This document shows, piece after piece, positions 1-12,000 of a stretch of 64,000 nt of DNA. Position 1 is the first letter of the stretch. Each line of letters begins with the position of its first letter. The translations under genes were made by a program, and so were the position numbers. The stretch is from Dipteris shenzhenensis. Its lineage: Eukaryota > Polypodiophyta > Polypodiopsida > Gleicheniales. The notes under the pieces were generated by a model. It searched no databases, was not told where the DNA came from, and saw only the letters and a program-made list of their open reading frames with translations. Where the stretch lies: the NCBI GenBank assembly GCA_047967505.1, contig CM106540.1. One strand, 5' to 3'.

Positions 1-201
1 TGGCTACCCTCTGAAAATCCCAGCAACAAAAAAAGCATATAGTTAGTCCCTACCTAGATACTAGGTCACGCGCACTCACACGCTTTTGCTTAGACACATA
101 GATGATTTTATGAATAATTGTACCACACACTTTCATTCCACACTCTCAAAGCATGTATAAAAATAAGATCTCTCACAAACACACAGAAAGGTCATACCTG
201 C

Positions 202-3200
202 ATGCCAACCAATCTAATGATCAATGGTACACCACATGCACATGGATGTAGGTTCAGAAAAGATTCTGCCACTAAGGAGGATGCGCACAAAGAGCCCACT
301 GCCTCAACCACGAGACCCCCTCTAGAGTTCGTAGCCATCTACATCCTCTCAAACCATGATGACCATAGGCATTTGTGGTCCAGAGCGATAGCTCCAAAGA
401 GGATTCAATGCATGACCAAGAAGAACAAATGCCACCCTAGTCACCACCAGCCTACACAACCATTAACGAGGCCCAGTCACTGGAATTTGTTTGGCCACCC
501 AGATCGACTTGTGCTCTTTCCTAGGAAACAACATCTTACTTAGAGTAAAGGGGTCTAGGCAGTTTGCATGAGAGCCTAAAATCCTTGGAGGATAGACCTA
601 CAATGACCACATACATCAGGGACTTTCTTCATTCTTACCACTCCAGCAATGCAAAGGTTGGCAAGTATGGTACAATCACTGTACATCAGAGCCCACTAAA
701 CATTATCCTCGACAGTACAGTCATTCAAAGGGCTTTCTCACTACCAACACACGGTGCCAAATACCCTACACGGCCTACCAATGCAAATTTTCTTGAAGTA
801 CAGTCTCTCTTCACCAAGGGCACACTGTTCCAAAGGGACGGCATATTGCTTCGCACAATCCTTAACCATTGCCTCAAGGAAGCAGCACAATTCCTATCCA
901 CAATCTTGGGGGTTAAGTGTGGCAAAAATCGATCCCTTCCACTCCACACATTTGTTTTGCTAAGTAGGAAGCTAAAACAAGACTGGGTCCAGCACTTAGT
1001 CATCTTCTTTACGAAGAAACTAGATGGTTCATCAGGCCAAAAATGTAAAATTCCACACTTACTGGCTATAATAATCAAAAAAGACTACAAGAAAGAGAAA
1101 TGACTCTGCCCCACTCACCAAAACCAATTGAGGAGTTGGACATACCCTTCTCACCAATATGGGAGCCATCACCAACTTCTCCTACTATCACATTGATAAG
1201 TGCAAATGCCTTAGAAGAAATACCTATTCTGGAGGTTGGGATTGAGGAATTGCCCCATGAGATGCTACAGCTCGATGCACAACTACAACCAATATATCTC
1301 CAACAATAGCAGCAACCAGAGCCTGAGGCAAGATTAGCACCAAAACCTAAGGAAAGATCAGCACCAGAACCTGAGGAAAGATCAGCACCAGAGCCTGAGG
1401 CTACAGAACCGCCCATCGATGCCATGCCAGTCGATGAGCTACAAGGGGAGCTAGTGCTAGATCAATAGTATGACTATTGTACACAAGGGACTAAAATACC
1501 ATTGGAACAATCTCCCCCAAGTACTATAGAATCATCGGGATGGCTACATGGGCACCACTTATATTCGCAGTATCGCCAGTCCTCATCACCGTCTGTCATT
1601 CTCCAACATCAAGCTAACCAAATGATCTAAATGTCAGAACTATTCAATACCTTGGCCAAAGAAGAATATGCAAGAGAATTGGACAGATAGACTGCAACAG
1701 AAATAGAAGACCAATTCTAGGCAATTGCCATAGAGGTCAAGGCACTTCAGGCACAGATAGATGAGGAGGAGGTAGAAGAAGTGCACATGAACCAAGCTCT
1801 CCAAGCTCAAGAGAAGGCAGTGAGGGATGTGACCTCCGACCTCCACCAAAGTCAAACACAGTTGACAGTAGTAGTATAAGCAACGGAAATCCTACAGACC
1901 TACTATAACTCCTTGACATCCGCACATGCTTAGCAAATGGAGGTAGTGGCACAAGCTCAACTCACTCTAATTCACAAAGAAGAAGAGCTCCAGGACTACA
2001 AAGACAAGCTTGAAGACATGAAACAATCTTTGGTAGTACAAGCCTTCAGTTTTGACAAGCTTACAAGGGAATGCAGAATCTTAAAGGACCAACTTACTAC
2101 TGCTCAAGAGGCTAGCACTTCATAAGCACAAGTCTTGGACCAATGGTCCAATACCACTGAAGACATTCCTCAACAAGCAAAAGTCACCTTGCAAATGAGA
2201 AAGCTTAAGGAGGCATATACAACCATTTACCAGCAATATAAAGAAAAAATGAATGAGATGCACTCCCAAAGGATAATCATCTCCAAGCTTGAACTCCAAT
2301 TGCTAATGCACACCAATGAGGCATTGGAAGACAACACCAATGAGGCCCCACTATAGTGCACAATAGTGATGTACCAAGAGCTTATGGCTGCTCTACAAGT
2401 GGAAGATCACCTCAATGCACACATGCTTATCCAATGGAAGCAACTCCAAATCAGGATCATATCTGCTCATCCAAAAATCAAATGGGAACGTTCCATAGGG
2501 ACCAAAACCCTGCGCATAATTTGCCAAGACTTGTCCGAAGATGACAAAAATATCTTATGCATGTCTACACATGTCGGGTTTATAGCACTCAGGGCGGATG
2601 CTTTCATTGCATATGTATACCTCATGGGTAGTCCTCCCCTCAGGGTTATTGTAGGTTTGTTGCCATTGCTACAAAGGCCATCACTATTATTTGCAAGGCA
2701 CGCCATAACCAACATCCCACCCATCAGCTGATGATCCCATTGCACCAGCAAAAAGAAGTGTCGGAAGATGATAGGGCCTATCTCACATCCAACTTCCCAT
2801 ATCTAACCACTCTTTCTGCCAACCTCATAATCTCACTTACCCTTGCTGCTACCACCCTCTTAGCCTTCCCCAAGCTCCATCCTAACATCTATTCCCTCCA
2901 TCGTCTCTTTGCTCATGCCTCTCACCATTTTCAACGGGTTTTCAACTAACCCAACAGTCACAAACTTACGAGCCCCTCACACCTAGCTTCTTCCCCTCCC
3001 TTGCTAATCCTACCCTTGATGATTACCAACCTGCTCAAACCATTTGCTGAGTTCTTATGCCCCTCCCCTCTGCTCCCCCTTCTGCAACTCTCTTCCATAT
3101 TTCTCCCCCATGTCCCCAGATTCTCTCCCTGTCCCGTCATCATCTCTGACACTACTTGTGCTTCCATCAGCAGAAAATGACACAGTATTTGATATTGAAT

Positions 3201-4041
3201 ATCAGAATTCGGATAATCCAATTCGTACTCCCATGCCGAGTTCCAATGATGGGTATAATTTTGATGAGATACCACTTCCCAGTAACCCCATCAAGGAATT
3301 TTGGAGCAAATATCCTGATATGAAAACCCGAGGTGGATGGACCCTGGACAACTTTCCTACCAACCTTCGTCAGTGTCAAAATAGTGAAGGTTGGATAAGC
3401 AAGTTGGATCCACACCTTGATTGGCATCGTCCCAAGCTCTTTGATGTAATCTTCTTGAAGATGTAACTACATTCACCTCCATGTCTCAGAACCCATCCCA
3501 AGTTCTATGCAGTTCCATGATGTAAAAATGGGAAGCCAACATACACACTTTGGATGAAGATTGAACCATTAATTGGCCAATGATCGAACCATACTTTGGT
3601 GTAGAATGGAATATCCAAGGCACAATGATCCGAGCACTTCAGTAGCATGAGCAAATAATGCACGGAAACATTGATCGCTTCCTTCACCTAAGTGCTATAT
3701 TTTGTAAAACATTGGAATTCATTCTAGAGGTCCCATGTTACCTCGATATCCATTTGCCTCCACTCAGTTTCAATCCCAATGAATGGGTCGATGCTGAGAT
3801 TACAAGCCGACTCTATCAAAGAGTGATCTTCTTAGAAGCACGCCACATATCTCTGTTCGAACAAATGGTGGATACAGGCTATTTGGAAACTGAGCAAAAA
3901 TTGTATGGTGCCAAGGCTTTACAGCAGGATCGACTGGCACGACACAAGTTCCACAACACTAGACTAAAGGCATGGCAATCTAGGTACGTGCTCGCAATAA
4001 GACATAACCCCAGGATGGGTAATAAAATGGATCCTGAAGTA
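202..4041 (+). pseudogene. Post-integrase extra ORF of gypsy family A, copy 1
   Basis: This is the 3' internal part of a Ty3/gypsy element whose pol lies left of the window. Reading from the ATG at 202, the decayed frame shows four zones. An N-terminal part contains TRPPLEF (about 325). A globular domain at about 600-1080 includes FLSTILGVKCGKNRSLPLHT. An acidic, repetitive linker follows, then a long Gln/Lys/Glu-rich coiled coil at about 1640-2350. C-terminal segments lie at 2370-2700, 3180-3470 and 3660-4040. The product would exceed 1000 residues. The globular domain resembles in layout the 'putative plant transposon protein' domain found in some plant gypsy elements; that is an inference. 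The same region follows integrase in copy 2 (9030-13795) and, in part, in family C. Many in-frame stops and shifts show it is dead. The function is unknown. Confidence 0.7.
1319..1400 (+). repeat. 24-bp coding tandem repeat in the extra ORF
   Basis: About 3.4 copies of a 24-bp unit encode an eight-residue repeat of the form EPEERSAP. Copy 2 of the ORF has only about one unit here (around 10160-10190), so the array has expanded or contracted between the copies. Confidence 0.75.
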
Positions 4042-4156
4042 TGTTGTCTCTGTGCCAACATAAACTTAGGTGAAATAGAATGTGTGTGTAGAGTAACGGA
4101 AAACCTCCGCTCGGACTTGCATAAGGCTAGAAATAATCCCTCTTAGAAATCCAACT

Positions 4157-4436
4157 TGCATGTTGTACATGCAAGTTCTACATACAACTCCTACATGCAA
4201 CTCCTACATGCGAGTTCTACATGCAACTCCTACATGCAACTCCTACATGCAACTTCTACATGCAAGTTCTACATGTAACTTCTACATGCGAGTTCTACAT
4301 GCAACTCTACATGCAACTCCTACATGCAAGTTCTACATGCGAGTTCTACATGCAACTCCTACATGCAACTCCTACATGCGAGTTCTACATGCAACTCCTA
4401 CATGCAACTTCTATATGCAAGTTCTACATGTAGAGA
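4157..4436 (+). repeat. 13-bp tandem array in U3 of LTR1
   Basis: About 21 copies of a 13-bp unit, TACATGC[A/G]A[C/G]T[T/C]C, lie just upstream of the TATA box. Equivalent but shorter or degraded arrays occur in LTR2 (about 12779-12967), LTR3 (about 13906-14170) and LTR4 (about 15840-15930). A U3 position suggests a transcriptional-control repeat, which is an inference. Confidence 0.85.
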
Positions 4437-4483
4437 GAATGTCTTACAATTCCTACATGTAGAGAGAGAAGCTCTCCAGCTTG

Positions 4484-4490
4484 TATAAAT
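4484..4490 (+). promoter_or_regulatory. TATA box of LTR1
   Basis: TATAAAT lies just after the U3 repeat array and before a conserved GGGGCATTGTG stretch. LTR2 and LTR3 carry TACAAAT at the same place, so LTR1 keeps the better promoter of the three. Confidence 0.6.
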
Positions 4491-5288
4491 ACCCCATAAT
4501 GAAATGAAGCCCACTCTCTTTGGGGCATTGTGTTGAGTTCTACTTTGGTATTCCAAGCAATTGTCTCAAGTGTCCATGCTTTCTTGCACTCCATGTCCGA
4601 AAGCATGTCCTAACCTTGCAACTCCTCCTCCCTTCTCCTTCAACCTTGCAACCCATCCTCTCCCTCTCCTCCTCCCTCCTCCTCCTCCTCCTCCCTCCTC
4701 CTCCTCCCTCCTCCTCTACTCCTCCCTCCTCCTTCTCCTCCTCCTCCTCCTCCCCCTCCCTCCTCTTCTTTCCCCTATGCTCTTACACCTTCTTTCTCTC
4801 CCACTCCTATGCTCCTCCTAAACCCTTAGTTCCTCAACCCTTAACCTCCATGATCTAGAGGGAGACGAGTTCTCCACCACGTACTCTACCCTGAACCTTG
4901 GATCCTCCTTCTACCCCTGGAACTTCTTCTAAACCTTGGAACCTCCTTCTAAACCCTGGAACCTCCTTCTAAACCTTAGAACCTCCTTCTAAACCTTGGA
5001 ACCTTCTTCTAACCCTTAAACTCCTCCTAAACCTTGCAACCCCCAATGAAGGCAAAAGCCTTCATTACCTCAACCATGATGATACACACTCCTTTTACAC
5101 ATGCATGCACTATGTTTGCTTACCACACTTAAGCCTACGTCTCTCATCGGAACATGACTCGAGGTTCTAAGCTACACATATACTACAAACGATAGCCCTG
5201 ATGTATCTGTAGGTGACAAAAAGCCTCAGAACCTTGCATACTGAGAATACCTTGCTCTTCTCGCAGAAGCCATGGGAAAGAGCCAACA

Positions 5289-5710
5289 GAATGCTCAATT
5301 TGAAGATCAAGTCTTGGACAATGACTCAGCCATTTTGCATGCCCTAATGGTGATCGAGCTTCCCAAAGTTGAACCTCCAAAGTTGAATAATAGCAAAAGA
5401 TCCCACAAGAAAGCTGGAGGAGGATATCGTCGCAAAGCCAAGGCTGCATACTTCAATGAATTCGAATGAGTCCAAACTATTATCATCGAATTGTATCTTG
5501 CCAAGCTAGCTCCCTCAAAATTTGAGCCACCTCCTCTTGAATGGATCCTTGATGGACCTGAAGGAGTATGCACAGCAAATGAACCTTTACTTATTGGGAA
5601 TACCTTGCCAGTGGAAAAGTTACCCCACAATTCCCAACATAAGAAGTTTTGAAAGTAGAAGCCACATGTGCAGATGAAGCTCAATCAAGAGACTTCCAGA
5701 GCCTCAAAAA
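5289..5710 (+). other. Residual internal sequence between LTR1 and pol
   Basis: A normal element would carry a primer site, gag and protease here. None is visible: there is no zinc knuckle and no D[ST]G motif. A short open stretch runs to 5469, then stops accumulate. It reads as the spacer between protease and RT left after a deletion that removed the gag region up to the LTR end. Confidence 0.5.
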
Positions 5711-8700
5711 TTGGTTAATGATACTATTCCACCCAGTATCCATAGCACATGTCAAGCTAGTTCAACACCATCAAAGGCTAATCTTCGAGAAGTGCAAGAG
5801 TACTTCAAGAACTACACAAGTGGAAGTGTCCCCATAGCAATGCCAAGACCACTAAGAGAATCTAAAGTTCAAGAAATCGATAGCATTGGAGAGACTCCAA
5901 TCTATGAGGGACTGGCAAAAACTCAAACAATAAACCTCGCCCTTGAAGGGGAGGAAGAAAAATTAGATTTCATTGGGAAAAAACTTACAAAGAAAGATGA
6001 AACCAAGCTCAAAGCACTCCTAATGGAATACACAGATTGCCTCGCATGGTCATAGAAGGAAATGAAAGGAATTTCACCAGAAGTGGCAGTACACATGATA
6101 CCTATAAGGGAAGGTGCCCACCCTAAGGTATGTGGACCTTATCGAACAAATGCAAAGTATGGCACCATAGTTTATGATGAACTAGAAAAACTCTTAGATG
6201 CCGGATTCATCTATGAGATAGAGCACACTGATTGGGTTTCACCCATCATCATCGTAACTAAACGCAACAAGAAGCTAAGAATATGCATAAACTTAAAAAA
6301 TGTGAATGCCGCCACAATTAGGGATCACTATCCCCTACCCTTAACAGAAAAAGTGTTGGAAAAGGTGGTAGGTTCTAAGATATATAGCTTCTTGGATGGC
6401 TTCAGTGGCTATAACCAAGTGCAAATTGCTCCTGTAGACCAATCAATAACAAAATTTGCTACAGAATGGGGTATATTTTCCTATAGAGTCATGCCGTTCG
6501 GCCTTTGTAATGCCCCGACCACATTCCAAAGCGTCATGTTCACAGCTTTCAAGTCATTTTTGAATAAGTTTCTACAGGTGTTCTTGGATGATTTGTGCAT
6601 CTACTCAAACAAAAAAGACCACTTCAAATGTATTGAAGCAGTTCTAATCAAATGTAGGGATATGGCATCTCCCTAAATCTAATAAAATGCTAGTTCATGG
6701 TCACCCATGGAGTTGTTTTGGGATGCATCATTTCTCAACATGGGATTGCAACTGACATGGACAAAATCAAAATCATCATGGAATTGCCTCCTATAAATTC
6801 AAAAGGCGTATAGGTCTTTATGGGACATGCCGACTATTACAAAAGATTTATCTTGCACAGTATGCCATGATAGCCAAGTCACTTTACAAATTATTAGTGG
6901 AATTCTTATGGACAGAAGAGTGTGACCAAGCCTGTGAGCTTTTAAAGTGGTGCCTAATCACAACACCCATTCTTACATCTCCCAATTGGGATATTGATTT
7001 TGATGTTCATACCGATGGATCCAAGTATGCAATTGGGAGTGTGCTTTGTCAACTTGGTGAACATAAGAAAGAATACCCATTCTACTTCACCAATCGATAA
7101 CTCAATGATGCGAAGATCAACTATAGCACCATAGAAAGAGAAGCCCTAACAATGGTGTATAGTGTTAAGAAATTTCGGCACTATCAATTGGCAAATGATT
7201 TTGTCTTCTACACCGACCATCAAGCATTGCTTTATCTTGTGAACTATCCATGAACAATAGGAAGAGCAACTAGATGGCTCCTCTTGCTTCAAGAATTCAA
7301 CTTTAAAATAGTGGTCCGCAAAGGTGCCCAACACTACATTGCCGATCACATGTCTCGTGTCAGGTCGAGAGAAGAAGCCACTGAAGTAGAAGATGACTTG
7401 CAAGATGCCACACTATTTTAGATAGATGCTATTTTAGATTGGTGTGTAGATATCATTGGGTACTTATTGGCACAAAGACCATCTCCTGAAATGAAAGCAA
7501 TGGATGCCAAAAAACTAATTTTAAAAGCTACACCCTATCAACTCATTGTAGGACAACTATACAAGATGGGCAAGGACCAAGTTTTAAGAAGATGTGTAAT
7601 GCCTTATGAGATCATGCCAACTGAGTAAAGTCCATGAAGGCATTGCAGGAGGACACTTCCAAGGGGAAGCCACAACAAGAAAAGTCCTCGCAGGCTACTG
7701 GTGGCCAACACTTTGGGCAAATGGCTATGAATATGTCAAAGGTTGTGATGTATTTCAACGAACTACTAAACCCCAACACAAAGACTTCAATCCCCTAACA
7801 ATAGTTGTTGCACAAAGACCATTTGAAAAATGATGGATTGATTATGTAGGTCCCATCCATCCAGCAACAAAGGGGACATAGGCATGCTACATCATTATGG
7901 CCACTGATTACTTTACCAAATGAGCTGAAGCTAAAGCAGTCAAAAAGGTAGATGCCAGAAGCACATCAAGATTATTATGCGAGAATGTGGTCACTCGATT
8001 CAGATGCCCCATTGAAATTGTATCGAATAGAGGCACGCATTTTGTCAATGAGGTAATCCAAGAACTCTTGTCTGGCTTTATGGTAATCCATAGAAAAAGC
8101 ACACCCTACTACCCCCAAGGGAATGGACACACTGAATCCACCAATGAAATATTATGCATTATCCTCACCAAGGTAGTAGAACGGTAGCATTCTGATTAGG
8201 CAAAGAAACTAAATGCAGCCTTATGGGCATACCAAACCACACTCAAGGCCAGTATGGGGAATACACCTTTTCAATTGGTGTACGGCCTTAAAGCTGTGGT
8301 CACACTAGAATTTGTAGTACCAAGCCTATGCATAGCAGTACACGAATGCATGGGAGATCATGCATCCCTGAAAGAAAGACTCTATTAATTGGAGAAGCAT
8401 ATACAGAGTAGATTAGTCACCTACCATGCCATGACAATAGAAAAATGCAGAAGAAAGGCATGGTTTGACAGGAATCTTAAAGCCAAAGACATCAAGGAAG
8501 GTAACTTGGTCTTATTATACAATGCCAAAGAACACAAGGGAAAACTCAAGTATCTAGGTCAAGGACCCTATTGAGTAAGAAAAATGAGTCCCATTGGAGC
8601 TGTACTACTAGAAACATTGGACTGAGTTCAATTCAACACAACTATAAATGGGAGCTGACTGAAGCATTACTACTTTAACACGCAAGCCATCCTCAACAAA
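5711..8700 (+). pseudogene. pol: Ty3/gypsy pol of family A: RT, RNase H, integrase
   Basis: Order: a pre-RT linker (LLMEYTDCLAWS, about 6020-6052), then reverse transcriptase (about 6062-6676) with the FLDD catalytic motif near 6582. RNase H (about 6870-7420) keeps DGSKYAIG, EREAL and TDHQALLYL. Integrase (about 7560-8190) keeps a zinc-finger part (GYWWPTLW), WIDYVGP and the catalytic Glu in GHTESTNE. The second catalytic Asp reads Asn in VSNRGTHF. An integrase C-terminal GQGPY stretch is near 8560. In-frame stops occur at 6053-6055, after 6676, after 7100 and repeatedly in integrase. RT-RNaseH-IN order identifies Ty3/gypsy. The element cannot move by itself. Confidence 0.9.
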
Positions 8701-9029
8701 AATGATGATTTGGGAAACCCAAATCTTCCTTAGATTGTATTAGGAGCACTCACTTGCATATGTATGTCTTCGCACATATAGGTAAGATCAATCGATTTTA
8801 ACCTAAGGCTCAAAAGTGATGTCTATGTCCTAGTTGCCCTATGAAATCCCAACAACAATAAGAAAAGCATATAGTTAGTCCCTACCTAGTTACTAGGTCA
8901 TATGCACTAACACGCTTTTGCTTAGACACATAGTCGATAGCATAAATAATTGTGCCACACACTTTTCCACACTCTCAATGCATGTGTAAAAATGATCTCT
9001 CACAAGACACACACAAATGTCATACCTGC
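8701..9029 (+). other. Conserved spacer between pol and the extra ORF
   Basis: This non-coding stretch matches positions 1-200 in sequence and is recognisable in family C (about 17190-17480, inverted). Conservation in three copies means it belongs to the element. Such a position could hold a splice acceptor for the downstream ORF; none is proven. Confidence 0.55.
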
Positions 9030-12000
9030 ATGCCAACTAATCTAATGATCAATGGTACACCATATGAACATGGATGCAGGTTCAGAAACAATGCCACCAC
9101 TAAAGAGGATGCAAAAAAAGAGTTCCACTGCCTCAGCCCCACAAGACCCCCTCTAGAGTTTGCAACCATCTACCTCCTCTCAACCACGATGACCATAGGC
9201 ATTTATGGTTTAGAGCGATAGCTCTAAGGAGGATTTTGTGCATGACATGGAAACCCAAGAAGAACAAATGCCACCCCAATCACCACCGGCCTACACAACC
9301 ATTGATGGAGCCGAGTCCTTGGAACTTTGTGGCCACCTACATCAACTTATGCTATTTCCAATACAACAACATCTTTCTTGGAGCAAAGGGGTTTGGGAAA
9401 TTTGTATGAGCCTAAAATCCTTGGAGGACAGTCCTACAATGACCACATATATCAGGGACTTTCTCCATTCTTACCACTGCATCGATGCAAAGGTTGGCAA
9501 GTTCAGAACCATCACTCTACATCAGAGTCCATCAGAGTCCAGTCAACATTATCCTTGATAGTACAGTCATTCAAAGGGCCTTCTCACTCCCAATACAAGG
9601 TGCAAAATACCCTACAAGGCCTGTCTATGCTAAATTTCTCAAAGTATAGCCTCTCCTTGCCAAGGGCATAAAGTTCCATAGGGACGAGATATTATTTTTC
9701 ACCATCATTAACCCTCACCTCAAGGAAACAGCACAATTCCTATCCTGGGGGATAAGTGCAGCAAGAATCGATCCCTTCCACTCTGCACATTTGTTTTGCT
9801 GAGTAGAAAGCTAAAGCAAGACTGGATCCAACACTTAGTCATCTTCTTCACAAAAAAACTAGATGGTTCATCAGGCCAAAAATGTAAAATTCCACACTTA
9901 TTGGCTGTAATCATCAATAAAGAGCTACAGGAATGCGAAATGACTCTGCCCCAGTCACCAAAGCCTATTGAGGAGTTCGACATTCCCTTCTCACCAGCAT
10001 GGGAGTTGTCACTAACTTCTCCTACTATCACATTGGCAAATGCGGATACCTCAAAAGAAATGCCTATTCTGGAGGTCAGAATTGAGGAATTGCCCCACGA
10101 GATGCTACAGCTCTCAGCGCACAACTGCAACCAATATATCTCCAACAATAGTAGCAGCTAGAGCCTGAGGCTACATTAGCACCAGCACCACCCATCAACG
10201 ACATGCCAATCCATGAGACATAAGAGGAGCTAGTGCTAAATTAAAATTATGACTATTGTACTCAAGTGACTGAAATACCATTAGAACAACCCACAACAAG
10301 TACTATAGAGTCATCAGGTTGGCTACATGGGCATCAATTGTATTAGTAGTATCACCAGTCCTCATCACTATCTATCATTCTCCATCATCAAGCGGCCAAA
10401 TGCTCCAAATTTCAAAACTATTCACTAGCTTAGCCAAGGAGGAACATGCATGAGAATTGGAAAGGCAGACTGGTGGAGCAGCAATTGAAGACCAATACCA
10501 GGGAATCGCCATAGATGTCAAGGCACTTTGGGTGCAAATAGATGAGAAAGAGGTTAAAGAAGTGTGCATGAACCAAGCTCTCCAAGCTCAAGAGAAGGCA
10601 ATGAGGGATGTGGCCTCCAACATCCACTAAAGCCAAATACAACTAATAGCAGCAGTACAAGCTACAGCAATCCTACAGACCTCCTATGACTACTTGACCT
10701 CCACACATGCTCAACAGATGGAGGCACTGGCACAAGCTCTACTCACTCTAATCCACAAAGAAGAAGAGCTCCAGGATTGCCACAAGAAAAGCTTGAAGAC
10801 ATGCAATAGTCTTTGGCAATATGCACATTTAGCATTGAAGAGCTTACAAGGGACTCCAGAATCTTAAAGGTCCAACTTGCTACCGCTAAAGAGGCCAGCA
10901 CTTCTCAAGCACAAGTCTTGGACCAATGGTCCAATACCACTAAAGTCATTCCTCAACAAGCGCAGGTCACCTTGCAAATGAAAAAGCTTAAGGAGGCATA
11001 TACATCCATCTACCATAAATATAAAGAAAAAATGGATGAGATACAATCCCAAAAGATAGTCATCTCCAAGCTTGAACTCCAATTGCTAGTGCACAACAAT
11101 GAGGCAATGGAAGACAACACCAATGAAGTCCCACTACAATGCACGGTGGTGGTATACCAAGAGCTTGTGGCTGCTCTACAAGTAGAATATCACCTCAAAG
11201 TATGAGTGCTTATCCAATGGAAGCAACTCCAAATCAAAATGATCATATCTTCTCATCCAACAATCAAATGGGAACATTCCATAGGGACCAAAACTCTGTG
11301 CATAATTTGCCCAGACTTATCCGAAGATGAGAAAAATATATTCTATTTGTCTACACATGGCTATTTTATAGCACTAAGGATGGATGCTTTCATCGCATAT
11401 GTATGCCTCATGGGTAGTCCTCCCCTCAGGGTTATTGCTGATTTGTTGCCATTTCTACAAAGGCCATCACTATTATTTGCAAGGCATGACATAACTGACA
11501 TCCCACCCTTGCAGCAGCTAATGATCCCATCACACCAGCAAAAAGAAGTGTCAGAAGATGACAAGGCCTATCTCACATCCAACTTCCCATATATAACAAC
11601 TCTCTATGCCAAACTCAAAATCTCATTTACCCTTGCTGCTACCACCCTCTTAACCTTCCCTAAGCTCCAACCTAACATCTACTCCCTTCATCGTCTCTTT
11701 GCTCATGCCTCTCACCACTTTCAACTAACCCAACAGTCGCAAACTTATGAGCCCCTCACACCTAGTTTCTTCCCTTCCCTCGCTAATCCTACCCTTGACA
11801 ATTACCAAGCTGCTCAAACCATTTGTCCAGTTCTTCCCTCCCTCCCCTCTCATCCCCCTTCCACAATTAGAACTCCTCCATATTTCTCCCCCATGTCCCC
11901 AGATTCTCTCCCTGCTCCATCATCACCTCCGACACTACTTGTGCTACCATTAGCAAAAAATGATCCAGTATTTTATTTTGAATATCAAATCCGGATTGTT

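Larger units (their letters stand above)
4042..5288 (+). mobile_element. LTR1 of gypsy family A
   Basis: This 1247-bp LTR starts TGTTGTCTCTGTGCCAACA and ends AGCCAACA, so it has the TG...CA ends of an LTR. The boundaries were fixed by comparison with LTR3 (13796-15102) and the inverted LTR2 (11997-13084). In order it contains a 13-bp repeat array, a TATA box (4484-4490), a CCT-rich tract (about 4620-4790), a ~20-bp AACCTTGGAACCTCCTTCT-type repeat (about 4895-5040) and a 3' part shared by all copies. Its left flank is the 3' end of the upstream internal region, the same flank as LTR3, so it is the junction of two head-to-tail units. No primer-binding site follows its right end, which indicates a deletion there. 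Confidence 0.85.

Noticed and set aside
4157-4436. CRISPR-like regular short repeats
   Set aside because: The 13-bp units are contiguous without unique spacers, lie in an LTR, and the genome is a plant's.
4520-4858. Open frames rich in Ser, Pro and Leu in LTR1 and similar frames in LTR2 and LTR3
   Set aside because: They are translations of the CCT-rich tract and shift with tract length; no start context or domain supports a protein.
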